Of a stretch of DNA of 64,000 nucleotides, positions 10,502 to 20,489 are shown in pieces. This DNA comes from Chitinivorax sp. PXF-14 (GTDB lineage Bacteria; Pseudomonadota; Gammaproteobacteria; Burkholderiales; SCOH01), in contig NZ_JBFNXJ010000005.1 of the NCBI RefSeq assembly GCF_040812015.1, positions 124,001-188,000 of the forward strand, read 5' to 3'. Position 1 is the stretch's first letter. The number at the start of each line of letters is the position of its first letter. The notes beneath the pieces were generated by a model. That model had not been told where the DNA came from. It worked only from the letters and a program-made list of their open reading frames with translations, and ran no database searches. The position numbers and the translations under genes are program-made.

Positions 10502-11263
10502 ATGCGCATACGCCATTCAATCCACGCAGGCCTCGTGCTGATCGGCCTCCTGGCTGGCCCCGCAGGCTGGGCCCGCAGCGCCATGGAAATCGCGGTCGAG
10601 GATGATGCCGCGCCTTGGTCGGCCAGGGATGGCACGGGTTTCGCCAACGACGTCGTGACGGCGGCCTATGCGGCGGTCGATACCCCTATCTCGCTCAAGG
10701 TCGTGCCCTACTCCCGCTGCAAGGCCCTGGTCGTCAACGCCGTGGTGCCGGCCTGCTTCAGCATGTCGTGGTCGCCCGAGTTGAAGGGTGTCGTGGCGTT
10801 CTCGCAAATGCCGATCTTCTCGGTCAGGAGTCAGTTCTTTCAGAGCACGGTCAGGCCCATCGGCGTCGACCACGCGGACCAGCTACCGCCCGGCACGGTG
10901 GTCGGGGTCGTGAATGGCTACGAATATCCCGATGCCGTCTACCACTTGCGCGATGAAGGCATCCTGCGTTTCGAGCCGGCGAATTCGGAGCAGATCAACC
11001 TGAAGAAACTGGCCATGGGGCGCATCCAGCTGGCGCTGCTCACCGACAATCGGATCAAGCCGAGCGAGGCGCTCATCGCCAGCGCAGGCGTCCGCGGACA
11101 GGTGCAATACGCCTTCGATGCCGGCGATATGCCCGCCTATATCGGCTTCAGCCTGCTGCATCCCGCCGGCAGCGAGGCAAAGAAGCTGTTTGATCGTGGT
11201 TACAGTGTCATTCGCGCCAACGGCACCCTGAAGCAGATCGAGAAGAAATGGAAAATGAGCTGA
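10502..11263 (+). CDS. Orphan periplasmic substrate-binding protein (SBP_bac_3-like)
   Basis: 253 residues with a signal peptide (MRIRHSIHAGLVLIGLLAGPAGWA). The body resembles amino-acid-type family 3 binding proteins: MEIAVEDDAAPWSARDGTGFANDVVTAA at the start, a middle hinge, and a C-terminal ANGTLKQIEKKWK typical of the family. Two Cys (SRCKALVVNAVVPACF) could form a disulfide. There is no permease or ATPase beside it, so it may serve a distant transporter or a receptor such as the adjacent divergent chemotaxis protein; this last point is inference. A terminator follows about 200 bases downstream. Confidence 0.8.
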   Translation: MRIRHSIHAGLVLIGLLAGPAGWARSAMEIAVEDDAAPWSARDGTGFANDVVTAAYAAVDTPISLKVVPYSRCKALVVNAVVPACFSMSWSPELKGVVAFSQMPIFSVRSQFFQSTVRPIGVDHADQLPPGTVVGVVNGYEYPDAVYHLRDEGILRFEPANSEQINLKKLAMGRIQLALLTDNRIKPSEALIASAGVRGQVQYAFDAGDMPAYIGFSLLHPAGSEAKKLFDRGYSVIRANGTLKQIEKKWKMS

Positions 11264-11655
11264 CGACCTGTTCGCGCCCGCCATACCCGAACCACTCGAT
11301 CCATCCGAAATGCCTCTCCGCCGTGACCGTATGTGACGTGGCGGCTCGACCGGCAGCAACGGCCGACCACGCCACTGCTGTTCGGCATCGGCTTGCTGGC
11401 GATCGCCTGGACGCGGCACGCCACACGGCCAGGTGCGAAGTAAGGAAACGACGGTCAGATTCAAAACATAAACCCGCTGCGTGCGGGTTTTTTGTTGTGC
11501 CTTACGGCCCGCAACGGCAAGCCCGGGCCCACCGCCCGCCAGGCGCCCTTGCGCTGGCTATCGCCCGGCAGCAGGCACCACGCGGCCAGTTTCATGCGGG
11601 GCATCACATATGGTTAAATTGCCGAGGCCCCGCCCCACCACAAGGAACCACCCCG
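11264..11655. other. 392-base gap with a terminator and the promoter of a small secreted protein
   Basis: Apart from the rho-independent terminator at 11471-11495 I see no gene, RNA or repeat. The AT-rich stretch around 11605-11625 is the likely promoter of the following gene. Confidence 0.6.
11471..11495 (+). terminator. Intrinsic terminator after the orphan binding protein
   Basis: A 7-base stem (AACCCGC/GCGGGTT, loop TGCGT) is followed by a run of T residues. Confidence 0.85.
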
Positions 11656-11973
11656 ATGAAATGCTGGATACTTGCCGCCGCCCTGCTCGCCGGCACAGTC
11701 ATGGCCGATTGCGTGAACAAGTTCGACGATCCGTCCGGCAACAATTACCGGGTCTGCCGTAACGAGCGCACCGGCGAGGTCAACATCGAAGGCTACAACA
11801 CCAAGGATGGCTCGATGTGGCGCCAGACCATGCGTCGGGACGGCAGCTACTACGGCACCGACAAGGGCCAGCACTTCTACAGCGGCGACCAGCCCTCGGG
11901 CTACTACCAGAGCATGGATCCGAAACACCCGATCACCTGCATCGGCAACGGCTCGGCACGCATCTGCAAGTGA
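11656..11973 (+). CDS. Small secreted protein of unknown function
   Basis: 105 residues from the ATG at 11656, with AAGGA 9 bases upstream. A short signal peptide (MKCWILAAALLAGTVMA) is followed directly by DC, so a mature protein of about 88 residues with four Cys is expected, probably two disulfides. The mature part is polar and rich in Tyr, Gly and Asp (GYNTKDGSMW, RRDGSYYGTDKGQHFYSGDQ), without a family I recognise. It is alone between two terminators. A periplasmic or exported role is all that can be supported. Confidence 0.75.
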   Translation: MKCWILAAALLAGTVMADCVNKFDDPSGNNYRVCRNERTGEVNIEGYNTKDGSMWRQTMRRDGSYYGTDKGQHFYSGDQPSGYYQSMDPKHPITCIGNGSARICK

Positions 11974-12217
11974 GGCCGCGCCGCCCCTGACGGCATCCGC
12001 CGCGATGCCGCCACGGCCGCGTCAGGCGGTATCAGCATCCGCATAAAACAGGTGAAACCAGCACCGCCATCGGCAATCAACCGCCACACCAGCGCATCCT
12101 GCCGCAATGGGCGAAGCCGTCCGGCGACGTCAAAGACACTCAGCCCAAGCGATGCCATGGCCCCGGGGCTGGGCAACCGCCCAGCCAAGCCTGCCCCTAG
12201 CCTTGTCCAACAATGCA

Positions 12218-12243
12218 AAACGGCCCGCTTGCGCGGGCCGTTT
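12218..12243 (-). terminator. Intrinsic terminator of acnB
   Basis: Perfect 11-base inverted repeat (arms 12218-12228 and 12233-12243, AAACGGCCCGC) with loop TTGC; on the minus strand it is followed by TTTTGC. The flanking A and T runs also let it act for the small upstream gene. Confidence 0.85.
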
Positions 12244-12266
12244 GACTTGCCATTGACCTGGACTGC

Positions 12267-14855
12267 TTACTTCACGGCCACGGTATCAGCTACGTCCTGA
12301 TACTCCTTGATCTCGTTGAAGTTCAGGTACTTGTAGACCGAGCCGGCGTTCTGGTTGATCACGCCGATGTTGGCCATGTACTCGTCGTAGGTCGGGATCT
12401 TGCCGAGCATCGAGCAAACCGATGCCAGCTCTGCCGAACCGAGGTACACGCGGGTGTCGAGGCCCAGGCGGTTCGGGAAGTTACGGGTCGAGGTCGAGAA
12501 CGCGGTCGAGCCCTTGCGAACCTGTGCCTGGTTACCCATGCACAGCGAGCAGCCCGGCATTTCCATGCGGGCGCCGGTGCGGCCCAGCACGCCGTAATGG
12601 CCTTCTTCGGTCAGCTGCTGCGCGTCCATCTTGGTCGGCGGGGCAACCCACAGGCGAACCGGGATGTCGCTCTTGCCTTCGAGCAGCTTGGAAGCCGCGC
12701 GGAAGTGGCCGATGTTGGTCATGCACGAACCGATGAACACTTCGTCGATCTTGTCGCCAGCAACGTCGGACAGGGTCTTCACGTCATCCGGGTCGTTCGG
12801 GCAGGCAACGATCGGCTCCTTGATGTCGGCCAGGTCGATTTCGATCACGGCAGCGTATTCGGCATCGGCATCGCCCTTCAGCAGCTGCGGCTTGGCAATC
12901 CAGGCCTCCATCGACTTGATGCGGCGCTCCAGGGTGCGCGGATCAGCGTAGCCATTGGCGATCATCCACTTCATCAGCGTGATGTTCGACTTCATGTACT
13001 CGATGATTGGCTCTTCATCCAGGTGAACGGTACAACCGGCAGCGGAACGCTCGGCGGATGCATCGGACAGCTCGAACGCCTGTTCGACCTTCAGCTTCGG
13101 CAGGCCTTCGATTTCGAGAACGCGGCCGGAGAAGATGTTCTTCTTGCCCTTCTTCTCGACGGTCAGCATGCCAGCCTTGATCGCGTACAGCGGAATCGCG
13201 TTGACCAGGTCACGCAGGGTGATGCCAGGCTGCATTTCGCCCTTGAAGCGGACCAGCACCGATTCCGGCATGTCGAGCGGCATCACGCCGGTCGCAGCGG
13301 CAAACGCCACCAGGCCGGAGCCGGCCGGGAACGAGATACCGATCGGGAAACGGGTGTGCGAGTCGCCACCGGTGCCCACGGTATCGGGCATCAGCAGGCG
13401 GTTCAGCCAGGAGTGGATCACGCCATCGCCCGGGCGCAGCGCAACACCGCCACGGCTGGAGATGAAGGCTGGCAGCTCGTGGTGCATCTTGACGTCAACC
13501 GGCTTCGGGTAAGCAGCGGTGTGGCAGAAGGACTGCATCACCAGGTCCGCGGAGAAGCCCAGGCAAGCCAGGTCCTTCAACTCGTCGCGGGTCATCGGGC
13601 CGGTGGTGTCTTGCGAGCCAACGGTCGTCATCTTCGGTTCGCAGTAGGTGCCAGGGCGCACGCCCTTGCCTTCCGGCAGGCCACAGGCGCGGCCAACCAT
13701 CTTCTGCGCCAGCGAGTAACCCTTGCCGGAATCGGCCGGATCGTGCGGCAGGCGGAATTCGGTAGAAGCCGGCAGGCCCAGCACTTCACGCGCCTTGGCG
13801 GTCAGGCCACGGCCGATGATCAGCGGAATACGGCCGCCAGCGCGGACTTCGTCGAGCAGCACATCGGACTTCAGGGAGAATTGGGCGATCACTTCGCCGT
13901 TCTTCTCGACCTTACCTTGGTACGGGTAGAAGTCGATCACATCGCCCATGTCCATCTTGTTCACATCGACTTCGACCGGCAGCGCGCCAGCATCTTCCAT
14001 CGTGTTGAAGAAGATCGGGGCGATCTTGGTGCCGAAGCAGAAGCCGCCGAAGCGCTTGTTCGGAACGAAAGGAATGTCGTCGCCGGTGAACCACAGCACC
14101 GAGTTGGTAGCGGACTTGCGCGAGGAGCCGGTACCGACCACGTCGCCGACGTAGGCGATCTGGTTGCCCTTGGCTTGCAGGGCGGCCAGTTGCTTGATCG
14201 GGCCAACCTTGCCGGCGTCGTCGGCTTCGATGCCCGGACGCGGGTTCTTCAGCATCGCCAGGGCGTGCAGCGGGATGTCGGGGCGCGACCAGGCATCCGG
14301 TGCGGGCGACAGGTCGTCGGTATTGGTTTCGCCGGTGACCTTGAATACGGTCAGGGTGATCTTTTCAGCCAGTGCCGGGCGCTTGGTGAACCATTCGGCG
14401 TCAGCCCAGGACTGGATCACGGCCTTGGCATTGGCATTACCCTTGTCGGCCAGTTCCTTGACGTCGTGGAAGTAGTCGAACATCAGCAGGGTTTTCTTCA
14501 GGCCTTCGGCGGCGATAGCGCCCAGGGCAGCGTCGCCCAGCAGGTCGATCAGCGGCTTGACGTTGTAGCCACCGAGCATGGTGCCGAGCAGCTCGGCAGC
14601 CTTTTCGCGGCTGATCAGCGGGCACTTTTCGGTGCCGAAAGCGACGGCGGCCAGATAGGAGGCCTTGACCTTGGCGGCATCGTCCACGCCCGGCGGCACG
14701 CGGTTGGTGATCAGGTCGAGCAGGAAGGCTTCTTCACCAGCCGGCGGGTTCTTCAGCAGTTCCACCAGGCCCTCGGTTTGCTGGGCATTCAGGGGAAGAG
14801 CGGGAATACCAAGCGCAGCGCGCTCGGCGACGTGTTGGCGGTAGGCTTCAAGCAT
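12267..14855 (-). CDS. acnB: Aconitate hydratase B
   Basis: 862 residues, colinear with AcnB along its whole length: N-terminal HEAT-like domain ([20 protein letters not shown]), the swivel-like domain moved to the N-terminal half ([20 protein letters not shown]), and the C-terminal catalytic part. The three [4Fe-4S] ligands fall at Cys711 (SCMTN), Cys769 and Cys772 (CSLCMGN), essentially the positions known in the E. coli enzyme. It interconverts citrate and isocitrate in the TCA cycle and, without its cluster, can act as an mRNA-binding protein. Codon choice is visibly less GC-rich than in neighbours (many GTT, GCA, AAG, GAA), as expected for a highly expressed gene. It is a single-gene unit with its own terminator. 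Confidence 0.98.
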   Translation of the reverse strand: MLEAYRQHVAERAALGIPALPLNAQQTEGLVELLKNPPAGEEAFLLDLITNRVPPGVDDAAKVKASYLAAVAFGTEKCPLISREKAAELLGTMLGGYNVKPLIDLLGDAALGAIAAEGLKKTLLMFDYFHDVKELADKGNANAKAVIQSWADAEWFTKRPALAEKITLTVFKVTGETNTDDLSPAPDAWSRPDIPLHALAMLKNPRPGIEADDAGKVGPIKQLAALQAKGNQIAYVGDVVGTGSSRKSATNSVLWFTGDDIPFVPNKRFGGFCFGTKIAPIFFNTMEDAGALPVEVDVNKMDMGDVIDFYPYQGKVEKNGEVIAQFSLKSDVLLDEVRAGGRIPLIIGRGLTAKAREVLGLPASTEFRLPHDPADSGKGYSLAQKMVGRACGLPEGKGVRPGTYCEPKMTTVGSQDTTGPMTRDELKDLACLGFSADLVMQSFCHTAAYPKPVDVKMHHELPAFISSRGGVALRPGDGVIHSWLNRLLMPDTVGTGGDSHTRFPIGISFPAGSGLVAFAAATGVMPLDMPESVLVRFKGEMQPGITLRDLVNAIPLYAIKAGMLTVEKKGKKNIFSGRVLEIEGLPKLKVEQAFELSDASAERSAAGCTVHLDEEPIIEYMKSNITLMKWMIANGYADPRTLERRIKSMEAWIAKPQLLKGDADAEYAAVIEIDLADIKEPIVACPNDPDDVKTLSDVAGDKIDEVFIGSCMTNIGHFRAASKLLEGKSDIPVRLWVAPPTKMDAQQLTEEGHYGVLGRTGARMEMPGCSLCMGNQAQVRKGSTAFSTSTRNFPNRLGLDTRVYLGSAELASVCSMLGKIPTYDEYMANIGVINQNAGSVYKYLNFNEIKEYQDVADTVAVK

Positions 14856-15008
14856 GACGTTGACCTTTGTCGACAGGTTGATCGAAGGCGGCTTGCCGGC
14901 GTGGATGAGTGGGCCGGCCAGCCCTTTTTAGTGGGCTGTAGGTTACGCCGAACGTACGATTGACACAAACGAGTATTTGCCACACCTCATGTGAGATAAA
15001 ATCACACA

Positions 15009-15932
15009 ATGACCGATCACCTTCCCCCTCTCAATGCGTTGCGAACCTTCGAGGTAGCGGCAAGGCTTGGCAGCTTTTCGGCAGCAGCCGGGGAGCTCTT
15101 CGTGACCCACGGTGCTGTGAGCAAACAGATCAAGCAACTCGAGCACTGGCTCGGCGTCAAGCTGTTCGAACGCAGCGGCCGCCGCGTCAAGCTCACCGAT
15201 GTCGGCTGGCGCTATCTGGTGCAGGTGCAGGATGGCCTCGACATCATCGCCAGCGCCACAGCCCAGCTGATGCAGCCGAACCAGCAACGGCGGCTGGTCA
15301 TCAACTCCACGCCAACGCTGGCGATGCACTGGCTGCTGCCCTTGCTGCCGCAGTTCCAGCGCCGCTTTCCCGATGTCGACCTGCGCCTCAACACCTCGGA
15401 TCGCGACATCGGCCGTCTCAATGGCGGCTTCGACATCGCGCTCCGGCGCTGGCCCGGCGACTGGACCGGCTACATCGCCAAGCCCTTTCTCGATGAATGG
15501 GAGCTGCCGCTGTGCAGCCCTGCCCTGCTCGAACGCCTGCCGATCAGAACGGCCGCCGACCTGGCCAGCCATACGCTGCTGCACGCCGATACGCGGCCGA
15601 TCGCCTGGCAGCGCTGGCTCACGCTGGCCGGCGTGCCGGATCTGAAACCGGCACGCACGCAGCAGTTCGATCACTTCTACCTCGCGCTGCAGGCCGCGAT
15701 GGATGGCCTGGGCGTGGCGCTGGGCCCGCTGCCGATGATGCAGGCCGAGCTCGATGCAGGCAGCCTCGTGGCGCCGCTGTCCGACCCGCGTGTGCCGGTG
15801 CGCGGCTATTGCTGGATCGTGCCGCGTGCAATGATGAATGACCCGACCATCGAGGCATTCTGCCAGTGGCTCGAAGAATCCGCGCGTTCGCTCACGCCGG
15901 CGGCACGGGCCGTGGTGCCGCGCCAGGCATGA
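15009..15932 (+). CDS. LysR-family transcriptional regulator (GcvA-like)
   Basis: 307 residues. The first lines (LPPLNALRTFEVAARLGSFSAAAGELFVTHGAVSKQIKQLE) are typical of the GcvA branch of LysR regulators, followed by a LysR substrate-binding domain (residues about 92-295). It is divergent from acnB with only 153 bases between the two starts, so it may control acnB, itself, or distant genes. No Shine-Dalgarno sequence is seen before the ATG; TGAGATAAAATCACACA directly precedes it, so a short or leaderless message is possible. The co-inducer is unknown. Confidence 0.88.
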   Translation: MTDHLPPLNALRTFEVAARLGSFSAAAGELFVTHGAVSKQIKQLEHWLGVKLFERSGRRVKLTDVGWRYLVQVQDGLDIIASATAQLMQPNQQRRLVINSTPTLAMHWLLPLLPQFQRRFPDVDLRLNTSDRDIGRLNGGFDIALRRWPGDWTGYIAKPFLDEWELPLCSPALLERLPIRTAADLASHTLLHADTRPIAWQRWLTLAGVPDLKPARTQQFDHFYLALQAAMDGLGVALGPLPMMQAELDAGSLVAPLSDPRVPVRGYCWIVPRAMMNDPTIEAFCQWLEESARSLTPAARAVVPRQA

Positions 15933-16058
15933 ATCGGGCAGGATCAGGGACGGCCTGCGTCGGCCCGGACGGCTGGTAAAGCCAGCCTTTTGTGGCGATA
16001 CATAATAGAATCACGCCAGAATCCGTCATTCTGCAGCACCACGATCAGGAGTCCCCCG

Positions 16059-18146
16059 ATGCCGTTTCGTCCAACCACGCTGTTCGCCTGCCTGCTGCTT
16101 GGCTGGCTTGGCACCGCCACGGCGGCGGAGAGCGACGAGGAAGACCTGGCGCTCGCCTTCGGCGACACGGCATCGATCAGCCTCGCGACGGGCAGCAAGC
16201 AGACATTGCGCCGCGCCCCCGCCGTCGCCAGCGTGATCACAGCCGACGAGATCAAGGCGATGGGCGCGACCGACCTCGACGAGGTGCTGGAGACGGTGCC
16301 CGGCATGCACGTCACACGCACCCCCGTCGTCTGGCAGCCGATCTACGTCATGCGCGGCATCGCCAGCAGCCCGACCAACCCGCAAATCCTCATGTTGCAG
16401 AACGGCGTGCCGATGACCACGCTGTATACCGGCGACAAGGGCAATATGTGGGGCGGGCTGCCGCTCGATAACATCGCACGCATCGAGATCATCCGCGGGC
16501 CGGGGTCGGCGCTGTACGGCGCTGACGCCTATGCCGGCGTGATCAACATCATCACCAAGACCGCCGCCGACATCGACGGCACAGAGTTCGGCGTACGCGA
16601 CGGCGCATTCAGGACGCGCGACGTCTGGCTGCAGCACGGCGGGCAGCTGGGGCCCGTGGCCATGGCGGGTTACCTGCGCTGGGGCAAGACGGACGGCGAA
16701 CACGAAACGATCGAAGCCGACGCGCAAACCGGCCGCGACAAGGTGTTCGGCACCCATGCAAGCCTGGCGCCGGGCCCGGTATCGACGGGGCGCGATGCGC
16801 TCGACGCGGGCCTCGACCTGAGCCTCGACAAATGGCGCCTGCGCGCGGGCTACAAGCTGCGCGACAAGCTGCAGACCGGCGCCGGCGTGGCGTCCTCGCT
16901 CGACCCGGACAGCTATGGCAAGAGCCAGCGCATCACCAGCGACCTGTCATGGGCCGACCCGCAGCTTGCTAACGATTGGGGCGCGGGCGCCACGCTGAGC
17001 TATCTGTCGTGGATGGAGCGCACCGACGACACCAATCTGATGCTGTCGCCACCGGGCTCGCGGTTTCCGCTCGGCAGCTTTCCCGATGGCTTCATCGGCG
17101 GCCCCAACCGCTGGGAGCGGCAGCTGCGCCTGTCCGGGTTCACCACCTACACGGGTTTTGCCGGCCACAGCATCCGACTTGGCGCGGGGCACGACGACCT
17201 GAACCTGTACAAGACGACGACCAACAAGAACAACCTGCTGACCCCGCGCGGGCCGCAGCCGACCGGGCCGGTCATCGAGTATTCGGACATCCAGCCGCAC
17301 ATCACGCCGCATCGCCGCAAGAATGACTACGCCTACCTGCAGGACGAATGGCAGCTCGCCCGCGACTGGGCGGTGACAGCCGGCCTGCGCCATGACCGCT
17401 ATTCCGACTTTGGCGGCACCACCAACCCGCGCGCCGCGCTGGTGTGGGATGCCAGCCTCAACCTGACGGCCAAGCTGCTGTATGGCAAGGCCTTCCGCGC
17501 GCCGGCCTTCATCGAGGCCTATGGCATCAACCCGGTCAACAGCGGCAACCCGGGCCTGAAGCCCGAAAGCATCCAGACGCGCGAGCTGGCCCTGGCCTGG
17601 CAGGCGCGCAAGAACCTGCAACTGAGCCTGAACCTGTTCCGCTACGACATGAAGGACGTGATCCGCGTCGTCGCCAACCCGGTGGCCGGCACCGGCGGCA
17701 CCTATCAGAATATCGGCGCCCAGCGCGGCCATGGCGGCGAGCTGGAGGCCGGCTGGGACGTCGACAGCCGGCTGCGCGTCAGCGCGAACTATGCCTACCA
17801 GCGCTCGGTCGACATCGGCACCGGCCTGGATGCCGGCTACGCGCCGCACAGCCATTACTACGCGCGCGCCGACTGGCATTTTCTCGACAACTGGCTGCTG
17901 AGCGCCCAGGGCAACCGCATCGTCGAGCGCAAACGCATCGCCGGCGACCCGCGCACCGCGGTGCCGGACTACACGACGGCGGACCTGACCCTGCGCGCGC
18001 AGGTCACCAAACAGCTCGAAGTCAGCGCGTCGGGCCGCAATCTGTTCGACGCGACCGTGTTCGAGCCGACACCGCCCGGCACCATTCCCGGCGACCTGCC
18101 CATGCCCGGTCGCGCCTGGTATGTGCAGGCGGTCTACAAACTCTAG
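16059..18146 (+). CDS. TonB-dependent outer-membrane receptor
   Basis: 695 residues from the ATG at 16059 (CAGGAG 7 bases upstream); the open frame runs on upstream without a site. Signal peptide MPFRPTTLFACLLLGWLGTATAA, then a plug domain (RRAPAVASVITADEIKAMGA, VMRGI, IEIIRGPGSALYGADAYAGVINIITK) and a 22-strand-type barrel ending in aromatic YVQAVYKL. These receptors import iron chelates, vitamin B12 or sugars with energy from TonB-ExbB-ExbD. A clear TonB box is not evident between the signal peptide and the plug. A TonB-ExbBD set lies 1.2 kb beyond its end on the other strand, but belongs to a different operon. Ligand not predictable. Confidence 0.92.
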   Translation: MPFRPTTLFACLLLGWLGTATAAESDEEDLALAFGDTASISLATGSKQTLRRAPAVASVITADEIKAMGATDLDEVLETVPGMHVTRTPVVWQPIYVMRGIASSPTNPQILMLQNGVPMTTLYTGDKGNMWGGLPLDNIARIEIIRGPGSALYGADAYAGVINIITKTAADIDGTEFGVRDGAFRTRDVWLQHGGQLGPVAMAGYLRWGKTDGEHETIEADAQTGRDKVFGTHASLAPGPVSTGRDALDAGLDLSLDKWRLRAGYKLRDKLQTGAGVASSLDPDSYGKSQRITSDLSWADPQLANDWGAGATLSYLSWMERTDDTNLMLSPPGSRFPLGSFPDGFIGGPNRWERQLRLSGFTTYTGFAGHSIRLGAGHDDLNLYKTTTNKNNLLTPRGPQPTGPVIEYSDIQPHITPHRRKNDYAYLQDEWQLARDWAVTAGLRHDRYSDFGGTTNPRAALVWDASLNLTAKLLYGKAFRAPAFIEAYGINPVNSGNPGLKPESIQTRELALAWQARKNLQLSLNLFRYDMKDVIRVVANPVAGTGGTYQNIGAQRGHGGELEAGWDVDSRLRVSANYAYQRSVDIGTGLDAGYAPHSHYYARADWHFLDNWLLSAQGNRIVERKRIAGDPRTAVPDYTTADLTLRAQVTKQLEVSASGRNLFDATVFEPTPPGTIPGDLPMPGRAWYVQAVYKL

Positions 18147-18187
18147 GCCACGCCCAGCCAGGCCTGCCATGCAGTCGCGCCAGTGCA

Positions 18188-19138
18188 TTAAACGGCCGGT
18201 TTAATGACAAATCGTCCATTGAGGACGAGTGCGAATGTCTTGAGCGTAAGGTAGCCGATGAAGGCGTTGGCGCACCCAAAAATGGGCAGGGACAGAATAC
18301 GTGCCGAGGCGACGCCGCTGATCGCAAGCTTCAGGGAGCAGATCGTTGTGGCTGCGATACCGAACGTGTACGACCAGTACGACATGGCGAACGGTTGCTC
18401 GCCAAGCCACAGTCTCATTCTCATGCCTAGCAGCAGCTGAAACAGCCCGTAGCCCCACAACATCAGTAGCCAGGGCTCGTGAGCACCGGGCGACAGCATC
18501 AGGCAGGCCATCCCGCAGACGACCGGAGGCGCGAACTGAATGCCGATCAAAGGACGCTGTGGTACGGGCAGGGGCTCGGGGCCGAGCATACGCTGGATCA
18601 TCAGTGATTCGAGAGCGAGCCAGGAGAACACCCCCGCACCGAGGAAAAGCCAGCCCCACGAGGCCAGCCCGAGCCCACCCAGAACCGCAGCGCTGGTGAA
18701 GTTGCCCGCCACTGTCGGTAAATATACCGTGGGCACCGTGTCCAGATGGTTGCGCCCACCGCGCCACACCGTGCCGGTGTGCCACAGCGAGAACAGCAGA
18801 TGTGCCGTCAGCGCAACCGCAGCCAGGCACTCGGTAGCGGTGCGTGAATAGGGCAATATCGCCATCGCAACCAACATGGTGGCAATACACATGAGGGCAG
18901 GCGTGCCGCCTTGCACCGGATGCATGGCTTCGGCAAGCGCGGCCTGAGGGTGCCGTAACGCCTGGTACAGATACGTGATAAGCAGCGCAGCCCAGATCAG
19001 GGTCGCCAGCAACAGCACCCCTTCGCCGATGACTCTAGGCAATCCCCAGAGCACGGTGGCGGCGCGCCAAGCCTGCCCCATGCCGGCAAGCCCAAGGATC
19101 ATTCCGAAATAGGAAGCGGGAATACGTGCGGACGACAT
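18188..19138 (-). CDS. tehA: TehA / SLAC1-family membrane channel protein
   Basis: 316 residues with ten predicted membrane helices. The N-terminal PASYFGMILGLAGMGQAWR, the central PTVYLPTVAGNFTSAAVLGG and FLGAGVFSWLALESLMIQRM match the TehA branch of the SLAC1 anion-channel family closely. Known members are trimeric channels linked to tellurite or dicarboxylate/anion transport. No tehB methyltransferase gene is beside it. It converges with the TonB-dependent receptor gene; the stop codon sits in an inverted repeat (ATTAAAC/GTTTAAT, 18187-18205) that may end both transcripts. Confidence 0.85.
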   Translation of the reverse strand: MSSARIPASYFGMILGLAGMGQAWRAATVLWGLPRVIGEGVLLLATLIWAALLITYLYQALRHPQAALAEAMHPVQGGTPALMCIATMLVAMAILPYSRTATECLAAVALTAHLLFSLWHTGTVWRGGRNHLDTVPTVYLPTVAGNFTSAAVLGGLGLASWGWLFLGAGVFSWLALESLMIQRMLGPEPLPVPQRPLIGIQFAPPVVCGMACLMLSPGAHEPWLLMLWGYGLFQLLLGMRMRLWLGEQPFAMSYWSYTFGIAATTICSLKLAISGVASARILSLPIFGCANAFIGYLTLKTFALVLNGRFVIKPAV

Positions 19139-19228
19139 GAGTATCCGATCAGAGCAAGCGGAGAGCAGAGACTGTGTCGCGAAACGTCAGGAAACGATCT
19201 CCTTGCGACAATCAGGGGTAACCCCGCA

Positions 19229-19243
19229 TTTGATGATATCAAA
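19229..19243. promoter_or_regulatory. Palindrome upstream of tehA
   Basis: TTTGATGATATCAAA is a near-perfect palindrome in an AT-rich stretch about 95 bases before the tehA start. It looks like an FNR site but has a 3-base rather than 4-base spacer, so the binding protein is unclear. Confidence 0.3.
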
Positions 19244-19347
19244 ATATAGTTGGCGCAATATTTTGCACTTATCGTCCTTCGACGATTAAGGGCACTCCGT
19301 ACGACGCAACCGCATTCGTTCCAGCACAAGGGGGCTGCTGACGCAGG

Positions 19348-20106
19348 CTATTTCGTTTCAACCGAAAACGGAATGTCCAGCGCAATCGTCATCGCCCTTG
19401 GCGGCGGATCGTAGGGCATGACGGCGCGCACAGCGCGCATCGCCTGCTCATCCAGCACAGCATTGCCGCTGCTGGCTCTCACCATGAGCGAACCCGGTTC
19501 GATGCTGCCGTCAGCCGCCAGCCGGAAAACAACCGTCGGCGCGCCGGTTGCGCCATGTGCCTCAGAGGGATAAGACAACTTCGCCTTGACTGCTTTTTTC
19601 AGCGCGGCGAGAAAACGGCGCTGGGCATCGAGCTCCAGATCCTCGTGGCGTATGGTTTGCCGGATGCTATCCTCCGGCGCTGCTCCCGCCGGCCGGGGCG
19701 GCTCTGCCGCAGCAGGCGGCGGCAATGCCTCCGCTTCTTCCCTGACCTCACTGGTCTTCACGGGGCTGTCGACAGGAGCGCGCTTCATCGGCTGCTCCGT
19801 CTTTGGCGATGGCGGTGACGCCGCTTGTGGTGGGTGCGCCGCTTGCGGAGCTCGTGTCGCGGGCGGAGAAGCGATCTGCTTGCCCGAATGCAATTCCTCC
19901 GTTTGCCTCTCGGCAATCATGCCAAATAGCTCGACCACCAGCTTGTTGGGCTGTTGCGGCTTGTGGGCCCAATATTGGACCATGCCAAATGGCGCTGCGA
20001 AGAGAAGATGCACAAGGAATGACGCGAGCAGGCCTTTCCTGAATGTCCAAGCTTGCATCATGGCAATTTGGTTGAGCCAGAGGCTCTCTGTCGATTCTTG
20101 TTTCAC
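19348..20106 (-). CDS. TonB-like energy-transducing protein
   Basis: 252 residues. An N-terminal membrane anchor (GLLASFLVHLLFAAPFGMV, about 25-43) is followed by a proline/alanine-rich periplasmic spacer (about 75-145) and a TonB C-terminal domain (KAVKAKLSYPSEAHGATGAPTVVF..., 170-252) with the YP motif of the family. It starts with GTG, whose GTGA overlaps the exbD stop, and GGAAGG lies 4 bases upstream. With ExbB and ExbD it would carry proton-motive energy to an outer-membrane partner. As the last gene of a two-partner secretion cluster, its partner may be the TpsB pore or a TonB-dependent receptor elsewhere. Confidence 0.85.
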   Translation of the reverse strand: MKQESTESLWLNQIAMMQAWTFRKGLLASFLVHLLFAAPFGMVQYWAHKPQQPNKLVVELFGMIAERQTEELHSGKQIASPPATRAPQAAHPPQAASPPSPKTEQPMKRAPVDSPVKTSEVREEAEALPPPAAAEPPRPAGAAPEDSIRQTIRHEDLELDAQRRFLAALKKAVKAKLSYPSEAHGATGAPTVVFRLAADGSIEPGSLMVRASSGNAVLDEQAMRAVRAVMPYDPPPRAMTIALDIPFSVETK

Positions 20107-20489
20107 GGCCTTCCGCTCTGCTGTGTCTGGACCGCCACGCGCGAGAACCCGGACTGTTTCAGGGCGTCGGCGACATCGATGAAGCGCTGCAGCTGAACGG
20201 TTTTGTCGGCGCGGAGCAGGAACGGCGTGCTCTTAGGAAACGAGGCGGTCGCAACGGGCAATGCTTCGGGAGCGATGGCCTTTCCATCGAGGAATACACG
20301 GCCCTGGGCATCGATCTCGATGATGCGGTTACTGTCCTTGTCCAGGGCGCTGCCCGAAGCCTGCGGCAAATGGACCGGAATTCTGCCACTAGCAATAAAG
20401 GTAGAGGTCGTCAGCACGATGGTCAACAGCACGAGCATGATGTCGATGAACGGAATCATGTTCATTGATTCGAAGGGCTTATCCTCCAC
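20103..20489 (-). CDS. exbD: ExbD-family proton-channel component
   Basis: 128 residues. A single N-terminal membrane helix carries the essential Asp in [17 protein letters not shown], then a periplasmic ExbD/TolR domain ([10 protein letters not shown]..., [23 protein letters not shown]). ExbD with ExbB forms the inner-membrane proton motor for TonB. The gene overlaps exbB by 11 bases and the TonB-like gene by 4, so the three are translated as a unit. The length fits the short ExbD2 type. Confidence 0.92.
   Translation of the reverse strand: MEDKPFESMNMIPFIDIMLVLLTIVLTTSTFIASGRIPVHLPQASGSALDKDSNRIIEIDAQGRVFLDGKAIAPEALPVATASFPKSTPFLLRADKTVQLQRFIDVADALKQSGFSRVAVQTQQSGRP

Noticed and set aside
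12267-14855. acnB as a transferred gene because its codon use differs
   Set aside because: Codon bias toward fewer GC-ending codons suits high expression, and the protein looks like a normal AcnB.
12597-14963. 788-codon open frame opposite acnB
   Set aside because: Same mirror effect; no ribosome-binding site, no recognisable domain, and the sense strand encodes a complete aconitase with all iron-sulfur ligands.
19229-19243. FNR site before tehA
   Set aside because: The two half-sites TTGAT and ATCAA are 3, not 4, bases apart; kept only as an unassigned palindrome.
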